A stretch of DNA of 64,000 bases from Desulfotruncus arcticus DSM 17038 (GTDB lineage: Bacteria; Bacillota; Desulfotomaculia; Desulfotomaculales; Desulfallaceae), in the NCBI RefSeq assembly GCF_900113335.1, contig NZ_FOOX01000005.1:62001-126000 (forward strand). The letters are read 5' to 3'. Under the pieces are notes generated by a model, which was given only the letters and a program-made list of their open reading frames with translations, did no database searches and was not told the origin of the DNA. Position numbers and translations under genes: made by a program. Every line of letters starts with the position of its first letter. Position 1 is the first letter of the stretch. Below are positions 36,502-46,753 of this stretch, one piece after another.

Positions 36502-37683
36502 TTATATATTTTCAACTACTAAGGCCGTACCCTGTCCTCCACCGATGCAAAGGGTGGCCAGACCATATTTGCTGTTGCGACGTTTCATCTCGTGCAACAA
36601 CGTCACAAGTATCCTGGTGCCGCTGCAGCCAATCGGGTGACCAATTGCAATTGCTCCACCATTGACATTGGTTATCTCTGTCGGAAGTTCCAGTTGTTTC
36701 ACTACCGCCAGGGCCTGGGCTGCAAATGCCTCATTAGCCTCAATCAGGTTTAAATCCGCCACGGTAAGTCCTGCCTTGGCCAGCGCCTTTTTAGTGGCAG
36801 GGATGGGGCCTAATCCCATATAAGCAGGATCGACACCTGCTGACGCAGCAGCCCTGATTGTGAATAAAGGTTTTAACCCCAGTTCCTTGGCTTTATCAGC
36901 CGACATTACAACTACGGCAGCCGCAGCGTCATTAATGCCGGAAGCATTACCTGCAGTAACCGTACCGTCTTTTTTAAAGGCAGGCTTCAATTTGGCCAGC
37001 GCCTCAACAGTTGTCCCGCGACGGGGAAACTCATCCGTATCAAAGTATACCGGCTCGCCTTTTTTGGACGGCAATTCGATGGGCAATATCTCTTCCTTAA
37101 AACGACCTTCATCAATTGCCGCGACGGCCTTTTGCTGGCTGCCGGCCGCAAAAATGTCCTGCTCTTCACGGGTAATACCATATTTCTCTGCTATATTTTC
37201 AGCGGTTATTCCCATATGTACATCATTAAATGCACACCATAAGCCGTCCTTAATCATAGCATCTACAAGTTTGGAATCACCCATTCTGTAGCCCCAGCGA
37301 CCTTTTTCAATTACGTAAGGCGCTGCCGACATGTTTTCAAAGCCTCCGGCAACAATAACATCAGCTTCACCCGCGGCTACCAGTTGAGCTGCTAAACCAA
37401 CTGTCTTCAGCCCTGATCCACAAACCTTATTTAAAGTCCAGGCCGGAACTTCATGGGGAAGGCCGGCCATGATAGATGCCTGGCGTGCAGGGTTCTGCCC
37501 CAATCCCGCTTGTAAAACGTTACCCATGATAACTTCTTCAACCTGACCTGGTTCTACAGCGGCCCTGCTTAGAGCTTCGGCAATAACCTTTGCTCCCAAT
37601 TGAGCGGCAGGAATGGCTGTCAATGAGCCGCCGTATTTACCCACTGCAGTACGTACCGAGCTGACAATAACGGCTTCACGCAT
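36502..37683 (-). CDS. thl: Acetyl-CoA acetyltransferase (thiolase)
   Basis: 393-residue biosynthetic/degradative thiolase. The nucleophilic Cys is in [10 protein letters not shown] near residue 88, the catalytic His in [10 protein letters not shown] and the second Cys in CIGGGQGTA. It cleaves acetoacetyl-CoA to two acetyl-CoA in butyrate oxidation. ATG follows AAGGAGG. It is separated from etfA by about 190 bp holding a strong hairpin. Confidence 0.95.
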   Translation of the reverse strand: MREAVIVSSVRTAVGKYGGSLTAIPAAQLGAKVIAEALSRAAVEPGQVEEVIMGNVLQAGLGQNPARQASIMAGLPHEVPAWTLNKVCGSGLKTVGLAAQLVAAGEADVIVAGGFENMSAAPYVIEKGRWGYRMGDSKLVDAMIKDGLWCAFNDVHMGITAENIAEKYGITREEQDIFAAGSQQKAVAAIDEGRFKEEILPIELPSKKGEPVYFDTDEFPRRGTTVEALAKLKPAFKKDGTVTAGNASGINDAAAAVVVMSADKAKELGLKPLFTIRAAASAGVDPAYMGLGPIPATKKALAKAGLTVADLNLIEANEAFAAQALAVVKQLELPTEITNVNGGAIAIGHPIGCSGTRILVTLLHEMKRRNSKYGLATLCIGGGQGTALVVENI

Positions 37684-37825
37684 AAAAATTCCTCCTTAAT
37701 TAATAAATGGCAAAAGCAGGCAATACTTTCCCTCCAAGCACCACCCGTTTTAAAGTTAATATCAAAACCGGCGCTTATACCGATCTTAACGCTTTTCTTA
37801 TATCTAAATAGCTAATTAATATGAT

Positions 37826-37851
37826 TGGAGTGCGGCAACCACCGCACTCCA
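37826..37851 (-). terminator. Hairpin between etfA and thl
   Basis: TGGAGTGCGG-caacca-CCGCACTCCA is a perfect 10-bp stem. The minus-strand continuation ATCATATTAA has no real T-run, so it may attenuate or protect mRNA ends rather than end transcription. Confidence 0.55.
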
Positions 37852-37871
37852 CAGGTAATATTTAGTTTTAG

Positions 37872-38846
37872 TTAAGCCATAACTTTCTTTAGTTCTTCAG
37901 TTAAAATGGGAACCACTTCAAACAAATCACCGACGATACCATAATCGGCAACTTTAAAGATATTAGCCTCTTCATCTTTATTAATGGCAACAATGCACTT
38001 GGCAGAGCTCATACCGGCAAGGTGTTGGATGGCGCCTGAAATACCGCAGGCAATGTAAAGCACAGGTGAAACTGTTTTACCGGTCTGGCCAACCTGGAAG
38101 CTGTGGGAAACCCAACCGGCGTCAACTGCCGCCCTGGAAGCACCAACGGCAGCGCCAACTACATCGGCTAAATCTTCGAGAAGCTTAAAGTTTTCCGGCC
38201 CTTTCATACCCCGGCCACCACTGACAATTATGTCGGCCTCGGTAAGTTCAGGACGCTCGGATACCTGGCGAATGATATCCTTAATTACCTGGCGAATATC
38301 ACCAGCACCTGACTCAACACTAATAACTTCAGCCTGTTTGGCATTTTCCACTGCAGCAAAGGTGTTCGGGCGGATAGTTGCCATCGTGGGGCGCGCTTCA
38401 GGGCAGGCAGCCTTGACAATAGTTTTACCGGCATAAATAGGACGGGTGAAAACCAATTGTCCATCTGCAACTTCCATTCCCGTGCAATCCGTCATTAGGC
38501 CGGTTTCTAACCGCTGGGCAACCTGTGCCGACAAATCACGGCCAGTAACTGTGCAACCCAACAATAACGCACTGGGTTCATATTTTTTAACCAGATCGGA
38601 AACCGCATTAGTATACCCGTCTGTGGTATAGTTTTCAAGCGCATCGTTATCAACAACATAAATCTTATCAGGGCCGTACGCGCTGATAGCTTCAGTTAAA
38701 CCGGACACATTTTTCCCAACTAAAACCGCACATAATTCTTCACCTAGTTGATCAGCGACTTTACGTCCCTCACTAAGCAATTCAAAAGAAACTTTTTTAA
38801 CTTGTCCTTCACGCTGTTCGGCAAATACCCAAATGCCTTTAGCCAT
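37872..38846 (-). CDS. etfA: Electron transfer flavoprotein alpha subunit
   Basis: 324-residue FAD-binding EtfA. The C-terminal FAD site has [34 protein letters not shown] and [12 protein letters not shown]. It accepts electrons from the butyryl-CoA dehydrogenase encoded in the same operon. No extra N-terminal ferredoxin domain is present, so it is the plain form. It lies 40 bp after etfB. Confidence 0.95.
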   Translation of the reverse strand: MAKGIWVFAEQREGQVKKVSFELLSEGRKVADQLGEELCAVLVGKNVSGLTEAISAYGPDKIYVVDNDALENYTTDGYTNAVSDLVKKYEPSALLLGCTVTGRDLSAQVAQRLETGLMTDCTGMEVADGQLVFTRPIYAGKTIVKAACPEARPTMATIRPNTFAAVENAKQAEVISVESGAGDIRQVIKDIIRQVSERPELTEADIIVSGGRGMKGPENFKLLEDLADVVGAAVGASRAAVDAGWVSHSFQVGQTGKTVSPVLYIACGISGAIQHLAGMSSAKCIVAINKDEEANIFKVADYGIVGDLFEVVPILTEELKKVMA

Positions 38847-38886
38847 AATTATCTATTCCCTCCTTCAATATGAGTACTGTTTTTGC

Positions 38887-39657
38887 TTAGATGACTTTTG
38901 CCTCTTCACGCAAGAGCCTGGCAAGTTCTTTGGCAGCTTCTGCAGCTTCACCGGGAATAACCTTGCCCGCCTGACGCGCTTCCGGCAGCGAGAAGGAAAG
39001 TGCCTTCACTTTAGCAGCAATTTGGCTTTCATCCAAACCAACATCAGCCAGCGTCTTTTTATCCATGGGCTTTTTCTTGGCTTTCATAATCCCTTTCATA
39101 GAAGGATAACGTGGTTCATTAAGGCCTTTTTGGGCTGTAAAAGCAGCCGGCAGTGCAACCTCAATTACCTCGCTACCACCTTCAACTTCCCGGGTGGCAA
39201 GAGCATTTCCGCCCTCAATTTCCAACTTGGTAATAACATTAACCACCGGAATGTTTAATAATTCGGCAACCCTGCCGACTACCTGAGCGGAACCGTCGTC
39301 AACAGCCCTAAAACCACCTAAAATAATATCATACTCCATGCCGCCGATAGCCTTAGCAAGTACGGTTGCAGTTGAATACTCATCCATTTCACCTGCACCG
39401 GGATCAACCAATACTGCTTTATCGGCGCCCATCGCCAGCGCTTGTCTTAGCGCATCCTGGGTTTGCTGCCCCCCTACGCTAACTACAGTTACTTCGCCTT
39501 CTCCTTTTTCCTTAATCCGTAAAGCTTCTTCAACAGCAAATTCATCATAGGGGTTCATAATCATACTAACCCCTTTACTTTCGATTTTACCGTTGCTGTC
39601 CAGTGTAATCTTAGCTTCCGTGTCAAACGTTTGTTTTAGGCAAACTAGGATTTTCAT
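38887..39657 (-). CDS. etfB: Electron transfer flavoprotein beta subunit
   Basis: 256-residue EtfB. MKILVCLKQTFDTE begins the protein; MNPYDEFAVEEALRIKE, AMGADKAVLVD and the recognition loop around RYPSMKGIMKAKKKP are diagnostic. It binds the second nucleotide (AMP or, in bifurcating forms, FAD) and pairs with EtfA. ATG follows GGAGGAAGC. Confidence 0.95.
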   Translation of the reverse strand: MKILVCLKQTFDTEAKITLDSNGKIESKGVSMIMNPYDEFAVEEALRIKEKGEGEVTVVSVGGQQTQDALRQALAMGADKAVLVDPGAGEMDEYSTATVLAKAIGGMEYDIILGGFRAVDDGSAQVVGRVAELLNIPVVNVITKLEIEGGNALATREVEGGSEVIEVALPAAFTAQKGLNEPRYPSMKGIMKAKKKPMDKKTLADVGLDESQIAAKVKALSFSLPEARQAGKVIPGEAAEAAKELARLLREEAKVI

Positions 39658-39745
39658 ACGCTTCCTCCTTTGCTGTAATTATATTAGATTTAATTTACGG
39701 GCTTCTTTGGTAATTCAGCCCGGAAATCTGGGTGGACAATGGCGA

Positions 39746-39874
39746 TTAGAGCTTTTCCCCTTTGTTTAACTGTTTTTCTTCACAAATTCGGCATAACATA
39801 TCGCTTCTGCAGGAGCCAAGCCGCCATACCGTCTGTAACATTTCTTTATTGATGCCTAAATCCCTTTTATCCAA
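39746..39874 (-). CDS. Possible small cysteine-containing protein between bcd and etfB
   Basis: A 42-residue frame starting at TTG 39874 (AGGTG four bases upstream), or 31 residues from ATG 39841. It contains LGSCRSDMLCRICEEKQ, a C-x6-C-x2-C pattern that could bind a metal, and is followed by a charged tail. It fills most of the otherwise empty 250 bp between bcd and etfB. There is no homologue that I recognise, and it may be chance or the remnant of a longer protein, since the same frame stays open upstream to a stop near the bcd end. Confidence 0.35.
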   Translation of the reverse strand: MDKRDLGINKEMLQTVWRLGSCRSDMLCRICEEKQLNKGEKL

Positions 39875-39904
39875 TATGCACCTGACATGACTTTGGTTTT
39901 ATTG

Positions 39905-41044
39905 TTATTTTAAAACATTTGCCGCTATAACAATGCGCTGCACTTCACTGGTACCTTCATAAATCTCCGTTATTTTTGCGTCGCGCATCATACGTTCCAC
40001 CGGGTATTCCCTGGTATAACCATAACCACCAAATATCTGCACAGCCTTGGTTGTTACCCACATCGCACATTCTGAGGCATATAATTTAGCCATCGCCGAT
40101 TCTTTACTGTAAGGCTGGCCGTTATCTTTCAAATAAGCTGCGCGATAAACAAGAAGTCTGGCAGCATCAATACGGGTAGCCATATCAGCCAACATCCATT
40201 GTATACCCTGAAAGGAACTAATTGATTTACCAAACTGCTCCCTGATTTTGCTGTATTTAACCGCTTCGTCAAAGGCTCCTTGCGCAATTCCCAACGCCTG
40301 GGAGGCAATCCCTATTCTTCCGCCATCCAGTGTCATTAAAGCAATTTTAAAACCTTTGCCGTCTTCCCCAAGCATGTTTTCCTTAGGCACCCGGCAGTTT
40401 TCAAATACCAGCTCATAAGTTGAAGAAGCCCTGATTCCCATTTTGTGTTCTTTTTTACCAAAGGTAAATCCAGGAGTCCCCTTTTCTACGATAAATGCAG
40501 AAGTTCCTTTACTGCCTTTGGTCTTATCAGTACAAGCGATAACCACATATATGTCAGCCTTTTCCCCATTGGTAATAAAGATTTTACTTCCGTTTAAAAT
40601 ATATTCATCACCGTCGGGCACAGCGGTTGTTTTTACAGAGCCGGCATCAGATCCAGCTGCGGGTTCAGTTAAACCAAGTGCTCCAATTTTTTCACCATTG
40701 GCAAGAGGCTCAATATATTTATGCTTTTGCTCCTCTGTACCAAAATAATAAATCGGCCAGGAACACAAAGAGGTATGGGCTGAAATCAACACGCCTGTAG
40801 ATGCACATACCCTGGATAATTCTTCAACAGCTATAGCATAAGAAAGATTGTCCATCCCGGCTCCGCCGTATTCCTCTGGAAATGGAATACCGGTAAGACC
40901 CATTTCGGCCATCTGATCCCATAAAGAATAATCAAATTCCTCGGCTTCATCCATCGGCCCAGCTTTGGGAGCAACTTCCTTTTCCGCAAAATCCCGTACT
41001 GTTTTGCGAATCATTTCCTGTTCTTCTGATAATTTAAAAATCAA
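39905..41044 (-). CDS. bcd: Acyl-CoA dehydrogenase, butyryl-CoA dehydrogenase type
   Basis: 379-residue flavoprotein. Family signatures [14 protein letters not shown] and [21 protein letters not shown] are present, with the catalytic Glu in IYEGTSEVQ. Size and motifs match short-chain acyl-CoA dehydrogenases (Bcd). As head of an operon with both etf genes and the C4 beta-oxidation set, it should oxidise butyryl-CoA to crotonyl-CoA. The start is TTG 41044, 7 bases after AAAGGAGGAG. A sigma-54-like promoter lies about 85-100 bp upstream. Confidence 0.93.
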   Translation of the reverse strand: MIFKLSEEQEMIRKTVRDFAEKEVAPKAGPMDEAEEFDYSLWDQMAEMGLTGIPFPEEYGGAGMDNLSYAIAVEELSRVCASTGVLISAHTSLCSWPIYYFGTEEQKHKYIEPLANGEKIGALGLTEPAAGSDAGSVKTTAVPDGDEYILNGSKIFITNGEKADIYVVIACTDKTKGSKGTSAFIVEKGTPGFTFGKKEHKMGIRASSTYELVFENCRVPKENMLGEDGKGFKIALMTLDGGRIGIASQALGIAQGAFDEAVKYSKIREQFGKSISSFQGIQWMLADMATRIDAARLLVYRAAYLKDNGQPYSKESAMAKLYASECAMWVTTKAVQIFGGYGYTREYPVERMMRDAKITEIYEGTSEVQRIVIAANVLK

Positions 41045-41128
41045 AACTTACTCCTCCTTTTAGTTGGCTGGGGTTTGTATTATCTTAAAAACAAGTGAAA
41101 CATCCCCATCAATTTTATCACATGATTT

Positions 41129-41144
41129 TGCAAAAAACATACCA
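41129..41144 (-). promoter_or_regulatory. Sigma-54-like promoter of the bcd-etf-thl-hbd-crt operon
   Basis: TGGTATGTTTTTTGCA on the minus strand agrees with TGGCACGN4TTGCW at all defined bases but two and keeps the essential GG and GC with the right spacing. Predicted transcription start is near 41118, about 74 bases before bcd. Confidence 0.68.
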
Positions 41145-41310
41145 ACCTGCAACTAATTCTGTAAACAGCGGAATAAGTTTTTTAACAAGCTTTAAGACCG
41201 GGCCTTTTAATACGGGAACCCATCCCGCTACTTTTATATGTCTACAATAATGGACAAGTGTACGGGGGCATCACCCCTTCGTTCTTTTCTTCGACATTCG
41301 CCACCCCAAA

Positions 41311-41332
41311 ACTGATTGAACGTTCAGTCAGT
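41311..41332. promoter_or_regulatory. 22-bp near-perfect dyad upstream of bcd (operator or activator site)
   Basis: ACTGATTGAAC followed by GTTCAGTCAGT matches its own reverse complement at 10 of 11 base pairs. It lies about 200 bp upstream of the sigma-54-like start. It fits either a TetR-type operator or an activator site for the sigma-54 regulator encoded at 47017-48447. Confidence 0.65.
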
Positions 41333-41521
41333 TTATATTATTAAGTTATTTCAACTTTGGATTATCGTCAATACTTTTTGCTTAAAAATTTTCATTTGCT
41401 AAAAATTTCAGTGCTCCCACTTATCCCTTGGCTGCTGGTTGTCTCTCCTGAAAATTTTAACGTTACAAGACAGAACTTCTTTCAACCCATCGGCCCGGCA
41501 AACATGCCTGCATACATAGAA

Positions 41522-41553
41522 AAAGGCTGCTGTTTTATTAAACAGCAGCCTTT
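41522..41553 (-). terminator. Terminator after the first acyl-CoA synthetase gene
   Basis: AAAGGCTGCTGTTT-TATT-AAACAGCAGCCTTT is a perfect 14-bp stem with a U-rich tail on the minus strand. Confidence 0.92.
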
Positions 41554-41566
41554 AATATGACGACGT

Positions 41567-43189
41567 TTATTTCTTAGCCCATTCTTTTTCGCGCAACTCA
41601 ATGCGGCGGATCTTACCACTGATTGTTTTAGGGAGAGCTTCAACAAATTCAATTTTACGCGGGTACTTATATGGTGCAGTAACTTTCTTAACATAATCCT
41701 GCAGTTCTTTAACTAACTCATCCGAGCCCTGGTAACCCGGTGCCAGAATTACAAATGCCTTAACCACTTCACCACGAACTTCATCCGGGCTGGATACAAC
41801 GGCTGACTCAGCAACAGCCGGGTGTTCAATCAATGCGCTTTCAACTTCAAAAGGCCCGATACGATAGCCGGACGCGAGAATTACATCGTCAGCGCGGCCA
41901 ACGAACCACATATAGCCATCCTCATCTTTAACGGCACGGTCACCGGTTATATACCAGTTACCTCTGTAAGATGAAGCTGTTTTATCGGGATTTTTCCAAT
42001 ATTCCTTAAACAAACCAACAGGCCTTTCAGGTACTACTTTAATAGCGATATCGCCTTCCTGACCTCTGGGCAGAATGTTACCTTCATCGTCAACAACTTC
42101 AATTATAAAGCCGGGAGACGGTTTGCCCATCGAACCGGCTCTTACTTCCAAGCACGGGAACGTACCACATAGACATACAGTTTCGGTTTGTCCATAGCCA
42201 TCCCTGATTTTTAAACCAGTAAACTTTTCCCAGGTATCAATGATTTCAGGATTTAGCGGTTCCCCGGCGGCTACAACATGGCGCAATGCTTTAAATTGAT
42301 ACTTGGACAAATCTTCCAGGACAAACATACGGTATGCCGTAGGAGGACCACAAAGTGTTGTTACTGGGTATTTCTCTAAATTTGTAAGAGTTTTCTTAAT
42401 ATCGAACCGCGGAGTGTGATGAACAAATAACGCAGCACCACAATTAAAAGGTCCGAAAACGCTACTCCAGGCAGCTTTAGCCCAACCGGTATCGGAAAGA
42501 TTCCAGTGCAAATCATCCGGAGTTAAATCAAGCCAGTATTTACCGGTAATCTGGTGCCCAATCCCGTAGCTGGCCTGGGTGTGTACAGTCATTTTGGGAT
42601 ACCCTGTAGTCCCGGAAGTAAAATATAAAATAGCGTTATCGTCTGAGCGCGTATTCGCAGCTTCAAACTGATCTGAAGCACCACTAATAAGATCTTCGTA
42701 ATTACTCCAGCCTTCCCTGTTGGAACCAACCAAAATAAAGCTTTTCACACTAGGGCATTCATTGCGTACCTCGTCCACTTTGGGGGCGATATCCTCGTCG
42801 GTTATTACACAAACCGCCTCAGAAGATTCAAACCGGTACTTTAAGTCTTTAGCCGTTAATTGAGTGGTCCCGGGGCTAATTACGGCACCCATCCGCAGGC
42901 AAGCGGCATTAATTTCCCACCATTCAAGCAACCTGGGCATTACTACTACAACAACATCACCCTTTTTAACCCCTTGTTCAGCCAGAACGTTACATAATTG
43001 GCGGGACCTTTGACATAGGCCGGCGTATGTCTGCTTAACTTCATTATCATTATCATCAACCCACCAGATAGCAAGCTTATCGGAGTCTTGTGCCCACTTG
43101 TCCAGGACATCTCTGGAGAAATTGAAATATTCGGGTACATCCCACTTAAATTCCGCGTAAGTCTTATCATAATCCAGCATATTTCCCAT
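41567..43189 (-). CDS. Acyl-CoA synthetase (medium-chain / ACSM-like, AMP-forming)
   Basis: 540-residue adenylate-forming ligase. The ATP motif is YFTSGTTGYPKMTVH, the A5-type motif RDGYGQTETV, then ITGDRAVKDEDGY and RADDVILASGYRIGPFEVE; the catalytic lysine is near the C-terminus in KTISGKIRR. The overall pattern resembles ACSM/MACS enzymes acting on short- to medium-chain or branched acids rather than strict acetyl-CoA synthetase. It may activate butyrate, isobutyrate or 2-methylbutyrate. Monocistronic, with a terminator after it and a sigma-54-like promoter before it. Confidence 0.87.
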   Translation of the reverse strand: MGNMLDYDKTYAEFKWDVPEYFNFSRDVLDKWAQDSDKLAIWWVDDNDNEVKQTYAGLCQRSRQLCNVLAEQGVKKGDVVVVVMPRLLEWWEINAACLRMGAVISPGTTQLTAKDLKYRFESSEAVCVITDEDIAPKVDEVRNECPSVKSFILVGSNREGWSNYEDLISGASDQFEAANTRSDDNAILYFTSGTTGYPKMTVHTQASYGIGHQITGKYWLDLTPDDLHWNLSDTGWAKAAWSSVFGPFNCGAALFVHHTPRFDIKKTLTNLEKYPVTTLCGPPTAYRMFVLEDLSKYQFKALRHVVAAGEPLNPEIIDTWEKFTGLKIRDGYGQTETVCLCGTFPCLEVRAGSMGKPSPGFIIEVVDDEGNILPRGQEGDIAIKVVPERPVGLFKEYWKNPDKTASSYRGNWYITGDRAVKDEDGYMWFVGRADDVILASGYRIGPFEVESALIEHPAVAESAVVSSPDEVRGEVVKAFVILAPGYQGSDELVKELQDYVKKVTAPYKYPRKIEFVEALPKTISGKIRRIELREKEWAKK

Positions 43190-43266
43190 GATTATCCTCC
43201 TTTTAATAGTAGATTTAATACTGAGAACATAGTTTTTATATTCCCTCTTTTCGCTATTGTCTCTAT

Positions 43267-43282
43267 TGCAAAAAATTAGCCA
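43267..43282 (-). promoter_or_regulatory. Sigma-54-like promoter of the first acyl-CoA synthetase gene
   Basis: TGGCTAATTTTTTGCA on the minus strand keeps TGGC and TTGCA with the correct 10 bases between GG and GC; three of the less conserved positions differ from consensus. Predicted start near 43256, about 65 bases before the ATG. Confidence 0.58.
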
Positions 43283-43427
43283 CTATTCAGAAAACTACAA
43301 AAGTCAGCAATTACCGCATACATGGAGCCTCGCCAAAGCCATTTTATATTGTTATACAAAGCTAATGTTTACGAAAAATACATTTAGTTTATAAATAATT
43401 AAGCAATAATCAAAAACGCAAAAAGTG

Positions 43428-43441
43428 TAAACAATTGTTTA
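43428..43441. promoter_or_regulatory. Perfect palindrome upstream of the acyl-CoA synthetase promoter
   Basis: TAAACAATTGTTTA, about 175 bp upstream of the predicted transcription start, in the place expected for an activator site. AT-rich, so chance cannot be excluded. Confidence 0.35.
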
Positions 43442-43460
43442 TATGTTGACATAAAAACCA

Positions 43461-45140
43461 TTAAGCTGTTTCAATTTCTGCGTCTTCTTCCCGGCCAAGT
43501 TCCTTAATCGCTATATCGCGCAGTTTATATTTCTGAATTTTACCACTGGCTGTAGTAGGGTACTCATTAATAAACATTATAAACGCAGGAATTTTATGTC
43601 TGGCAATTTTACCCTTGCAAAACTCTTTAATATCATCTTCACTGATTGTTTCGCCAGGTTTAATTTGGATAAAAGCCATTACTTCCTCACCATATTTCCT
43701 GCTTGGAACACCGACCACCTGCACATCTTTTATCTGTGGATGGGTATATAAAAATTCTTCAACCTCGCGCGGATAGATGTTTTCACCGCCACGAATAATC
43801 ATGTCCTTTAACCTGCCGGTTATCTTACAGTAACCGTTTTCATCCATAACAGCCAGGTCCCCCGTATGCAGCCATTGATCGTTGTCAATCGCCTGGGCAG
43901 TGGCTTCCGGCATATTGTAATATCCTTTCATAACGTGGTATCCCCGGGTGCACAACTCTCCCTGAACACCAAACGGCAGATCTTCTCCTGTTTCCGGGTT
44001 AACAATTTTAACTTCAACATTGGATAATGCCCTGCCTACAGTACTAACCCTCAATTCAATGGGATCGGAGGACCTGGTCATGGTAATACCCGGAGAAGCT
44101 TCCGTTTGGCCGTAAGTAATGCAAATCTCGCTTGCCCCCATTTTGTTTACAACTGCCTTCATAATTTCAATGGGGCAAGGGGCGCCGGCCATAACCCCCG
44201 TACGCAAAGTAGAGGTATCATAAGTATTTTTTTCCATTTCCTCCAATTCAGCTATAAACATGGTGGGCACTCCATGAACAGCCGTACACTTACACTCCTG
44301 TATCGTATTTAACACTGCTTTAGCGTTAAATGATTCCACTGGTGCCATAGTTGCACCTGAAACAAGGCAAACCAACGTGCCTATTACGCAGCCAAAACAA
44401 TGGAAAAATGGTACCGGAATGCAAAGGCAGTCATTTGGGGTGAAATTTTGACATTCCGCCATGCTTTGCGCGTTGCCAATAATATTGGTATGAGTAAGCA
44501 TGACACCCTTGGGAAAACCCGTAGTGCCGGATGTATACTGCATATTAATAACATCATCGGGGTGTAAAGACGATTCCCTGCCAAATAATTTTTCATCCTT
44601 GGTTGCCTTGCTCAACTCCGCCAAATCATCCCAGTTGTACATTCCGGGCAGCTTCTCACTGCCAATGTAAATAACATTTTTTAACTTGGGCAGTTTTGCT
44701 GAATTTAATTTACCTGGTTCACAGTTGTTTAATTCCGGACATAGTTCGTACATTATATCAACATACTCATTTGGTTGTTTGATACCATTAACCAGAATAA
44801 TTGTGGTTGAATCTGATTGTTTTAATAAATATTCAAGCTCAAAAGAGCGATAATTTGTATTAACCGTAACCAGCACAGCACCCATTTTAGCGCTGCCGAA
44901 TTGGGCATAAATCCATTCCGGAACATTGTTGGCCCAGATCGAAATATTTTCACCTTTTTGGATACCCAAAGCCATTAATCCCTTGGCAACCTGGTTGCAA
45001 ACATCTTTAAATTGTTTGTAATTCAAGTTGATCTCTTTTTGAGGATACATAACCGCCGGCATGTCTCCAAGATTATCTGCCATTAAATTTACAAGCTGCC
45101 CAATAGTAACTTTCCCTATTTCATAATCTGGCGCTTTCAC
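43461..45140 (-). CDS. Fatty-acyl/short-chain acyl-CoA synthetase (FadD-like, AMP-forming)
   Basis: 559-residue adenylate-forming ligase of the FadD-like type. Motifs: YTSGTTGFPKGVMLTH, ITYGQTEASPG, LHTGDLAVMDENGY, GRLKDMIIRGGENIYPREVE and the C-terminal lysine in ASGKIQKYKL. The frame extends 39 codons upstream, but GTG 45140 lies 7 bases after a strong AAAGGAGG and gives a normal N-terminus. It is the last gene of the acyl-CoA dehydrogenase - winged-helix - synthetase group. Acid chain length is not predictable; the neighbouring enzymes suggest short chain. Confidence 0.88.
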   Translation of the reverse strand: MKAPDYEIGKVTIGQLVNLMADNLGDMPAVMYPQKEINLNYKQFKDVCNQVAKGLMALGIQKGENISIWANNVPEWIYAQFGSAKMGAVLVTVNTNYRSFELEYLLKQSDSTTIILVNGIKQPNEYVDIMYELCPELNNCEPGKLNSAKLPKLKNVIYIGSEKLPGMYNWDDLAELSKATKDEKLFGRESSLHPDDVINMQYTSGTTGFPKGVMLTHTNIIGNAQSMAECQNFTPNDCLCIPVPFFHCFGCVIGTLVCLVSGATMAPVESFNAKAVLNTIQECKCTAVHGVPTMFIAELEEMEKNTYDTSTLRTGVMAGAPCPIEIMKAVVNKMGASEICITYGQTEASPGITMTRSSDPIELRVSTVGRALSNVEVKIVNPETGEDLPFGVQGELCTRGYHVMKGYYNMPEATAQAIDNDQWLHTGDLAVMDENGYCKITGRLKDMIIRGGENIYPREVEEFLYTHPQIKDVQVVGVPSRKYGEEVMAFIQIKPGETISEDDIKEFCKGKIARHKIPAFIMFINEYPTTASGKIQKYKLRDIAIKELGREEDAEIETA

Positions 45141-45259
45141 TAAGTGACCTCCTTTATTTATTTGATTTAGAATAATCTGTCTGTTTATAATATTCTGAAA
45201 TATTTTTGAAAAACCTTTTTTTTGTCCAATTCTTTCTTTAATTTTTAAGCACATCACCC

Positions 45260-45499
45260 CTACCTTAGAAGCTTAAAACCTTGCTCTTCTTTGCAAACCC
45301 TGCCTCTTTTTTCCATTTCATTTACTATTCCGGCAACAACCTCCAAAGGCATACCAAAATGTTCAGCAATGCCGGCCAAAGTATGCATACGTTTTGATAG
45401 CAACCACACAATTGCCTCTTGGGCTAAATTTTTTTGACTCCGGCTGAGAATCCCCGTTAAAGGTATGTAGTTTTCCTTATGTTTGCGGATTCCACCCAT
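45260..45499 (-). CDS. Small winged-helix-like protein
   Basis: 79 residues with a helix-turn-helix-like segment (LAGIAEHFGMPLEVVAGIVNEMEKRGRV) that resembles DprA/RecX-type or FaeA-like small winged helices. The ATG at 45499 is just after GGCAGGTGATAAA; the frame extends upstream but with unlikely composition. It lies between an acyl-CoA dehydrogenase and an acyl-CoA synthetase, so it may adjust their expression. No precise family is recognised. Confidence 0.65.
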   Translation of the reverse strand: MGGIRKHKENYIPLTGILSRSQKNLAQEAIVWLLSKRMHTLAGIAEHFGMPLEVVAGIVNEMEKRGRVCKEEQGFKLLR

Positions 45500-45613
45500 T
45501 TTATCACCTGCCGTATGTCGGGTTGGGCGGCACTGGTTATGAGTTCCGGTGCCGCAACTACCCTGAAAATTGTGCTTCGAGGGCCGGTGTTCCATAAATT
45601 TCAACAGTACGTG

Positions 45614-46753
45614 TTAACAGCCTAATTGCCTGGCTATAACCAATCTTTGAACTTCAGAGGTTCCCTCTCCAATTTCCAGTAGTTTGGCGTCCCGCATATA
45701 CCTTTCCACTGGAAACTCCCTCATATAACCATATCCGCCGTGTATCTGAATCGCTTCTAACGCCGCCCTGGTAGCCATTTCAGATGCAAATAGCTTAGCC
45801 ATTGCTGCTTCTTTACTGTAAGGCTGATCATGATCCTTTAGCCATGCCGCTTTTAAGTAGATTAATCTCGCTAATTCTATATTAGTTGCCATATCGGCAA
45901 GCTTAAACTGGATAGCTTGAAATTTTGAAATACTTCTCCCAAACTGCACCCGTTCCTGTGCATATTTCACAGAAGCATCAAGGCTTGCCTGCGCCAATCC
46001 GACTGCCATCGCGGCTATGGCAATCCTTCCTCCATCAAGCACCTTCAAGAATTGTTTAAAACCCTCGTTGATTTTTCCAACTAAATTGTTTTTAGGTACA
46101 CGAACATTATCAAAGAAAAGCTCCGTTGTATTTGAGCCATGTAAACCCATTTTTTCGTAGCCTGCTCTAATTGTAAAACCGGCAGTATCTGTAGGAACAA
46201 TTACGGCCGTGATCCCTTTTTTACCTTTTGTTTTATCAGTTAATGCTGTTATAGTGACATACTTGGCGTAGCTTGCATTAGTAATAAAACACTTGCTGCC
46301 ATTAATTACCCATTCATCTCCATCCAGCTCTGCGGTCGTTTTTGTACCTCCTGCATCTGACCCGGCCTCCGGTTCTGTAAGTCCAAAAGAACCAAGACAT
46401 TCTCCCCGGCACAGTGGAGCTAAATACTCTTTCTTTTGCTCCTCCGTACCGAAAAGAAAAATTGGCATGCAGCCCAGGGATATATGAGCTTCATATGTTA
46501 GTCCGGTTGAACCGCATCCGCGAGTGATTTCTTCCACTGCCAAACAGTAACTTGTATAATCAGCACCTGCTCCCCCGTACTCCTCCGGAAAAGGCAACCC
46601 CATAAGATCCATCTCTGCCATTTTATTTACAATATCTAAAGGGAATTGTCCTGATTTATCAATTTCTGAAGCCCGCGGGACAATTTCTTGTTCTGCAAAA
46701 TCCCTTACAACATCTCTGATCATTTTTTGGTCTTTAGTTAAGTAAAAGTCCAC
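45614..46753 (-). CDS. Acyl-CoA dehydrogenase, second copy
   Basis: 379-residue flavoprotein related to the bcd product at 39905. It has GSFGLTEPEAGSDAGG, HGGYGYMREFPVERYMRDAKL and the catalytic Glu in IGEGTSEVQ. The IGEG instead of IYEG next to the catalytic residue suggests another substrate, perhaps a branched-chain or longer acyl-CoA. GTG 46753 follows GGAGGGGG. It precedes the winged-helix and second synthetase genes and is not paired with its own Etf. Confidence 0.9.
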   Translation of the reverse strand: MDFYLTKDQKMIRDVVRDFAEQEIVPRASEIDKSGQFPLDIVNKMAEMDLMGLPFPEEYGGAGADYTSYCLAVEEITRGCGSTGLTYEAHISLGCMPIFLFGTEEQKKEYLAPLCRGECLGSFGLTEPEAGSDAGGTKTTAELDGDEWVINGSKCFITNASYAKYVTITALTDKTKGKKGITAVIVPTDTAGFTIRAGYEKMGLHGSNTTELFFDNVRVPKNNLVGKINEGFKQFLKVLDGGRIAIAAMAVGLAQASLDASVKYAQERVQFGRSISKFQAIQFKLADMATNIELARLIYLKAAWLKDHDQPYSKEAAMAKLFASEMATRAALEAIQIHGGYGYMREFPVERYMRDAKLLEIGEGTSEVQRLVIARQLGC

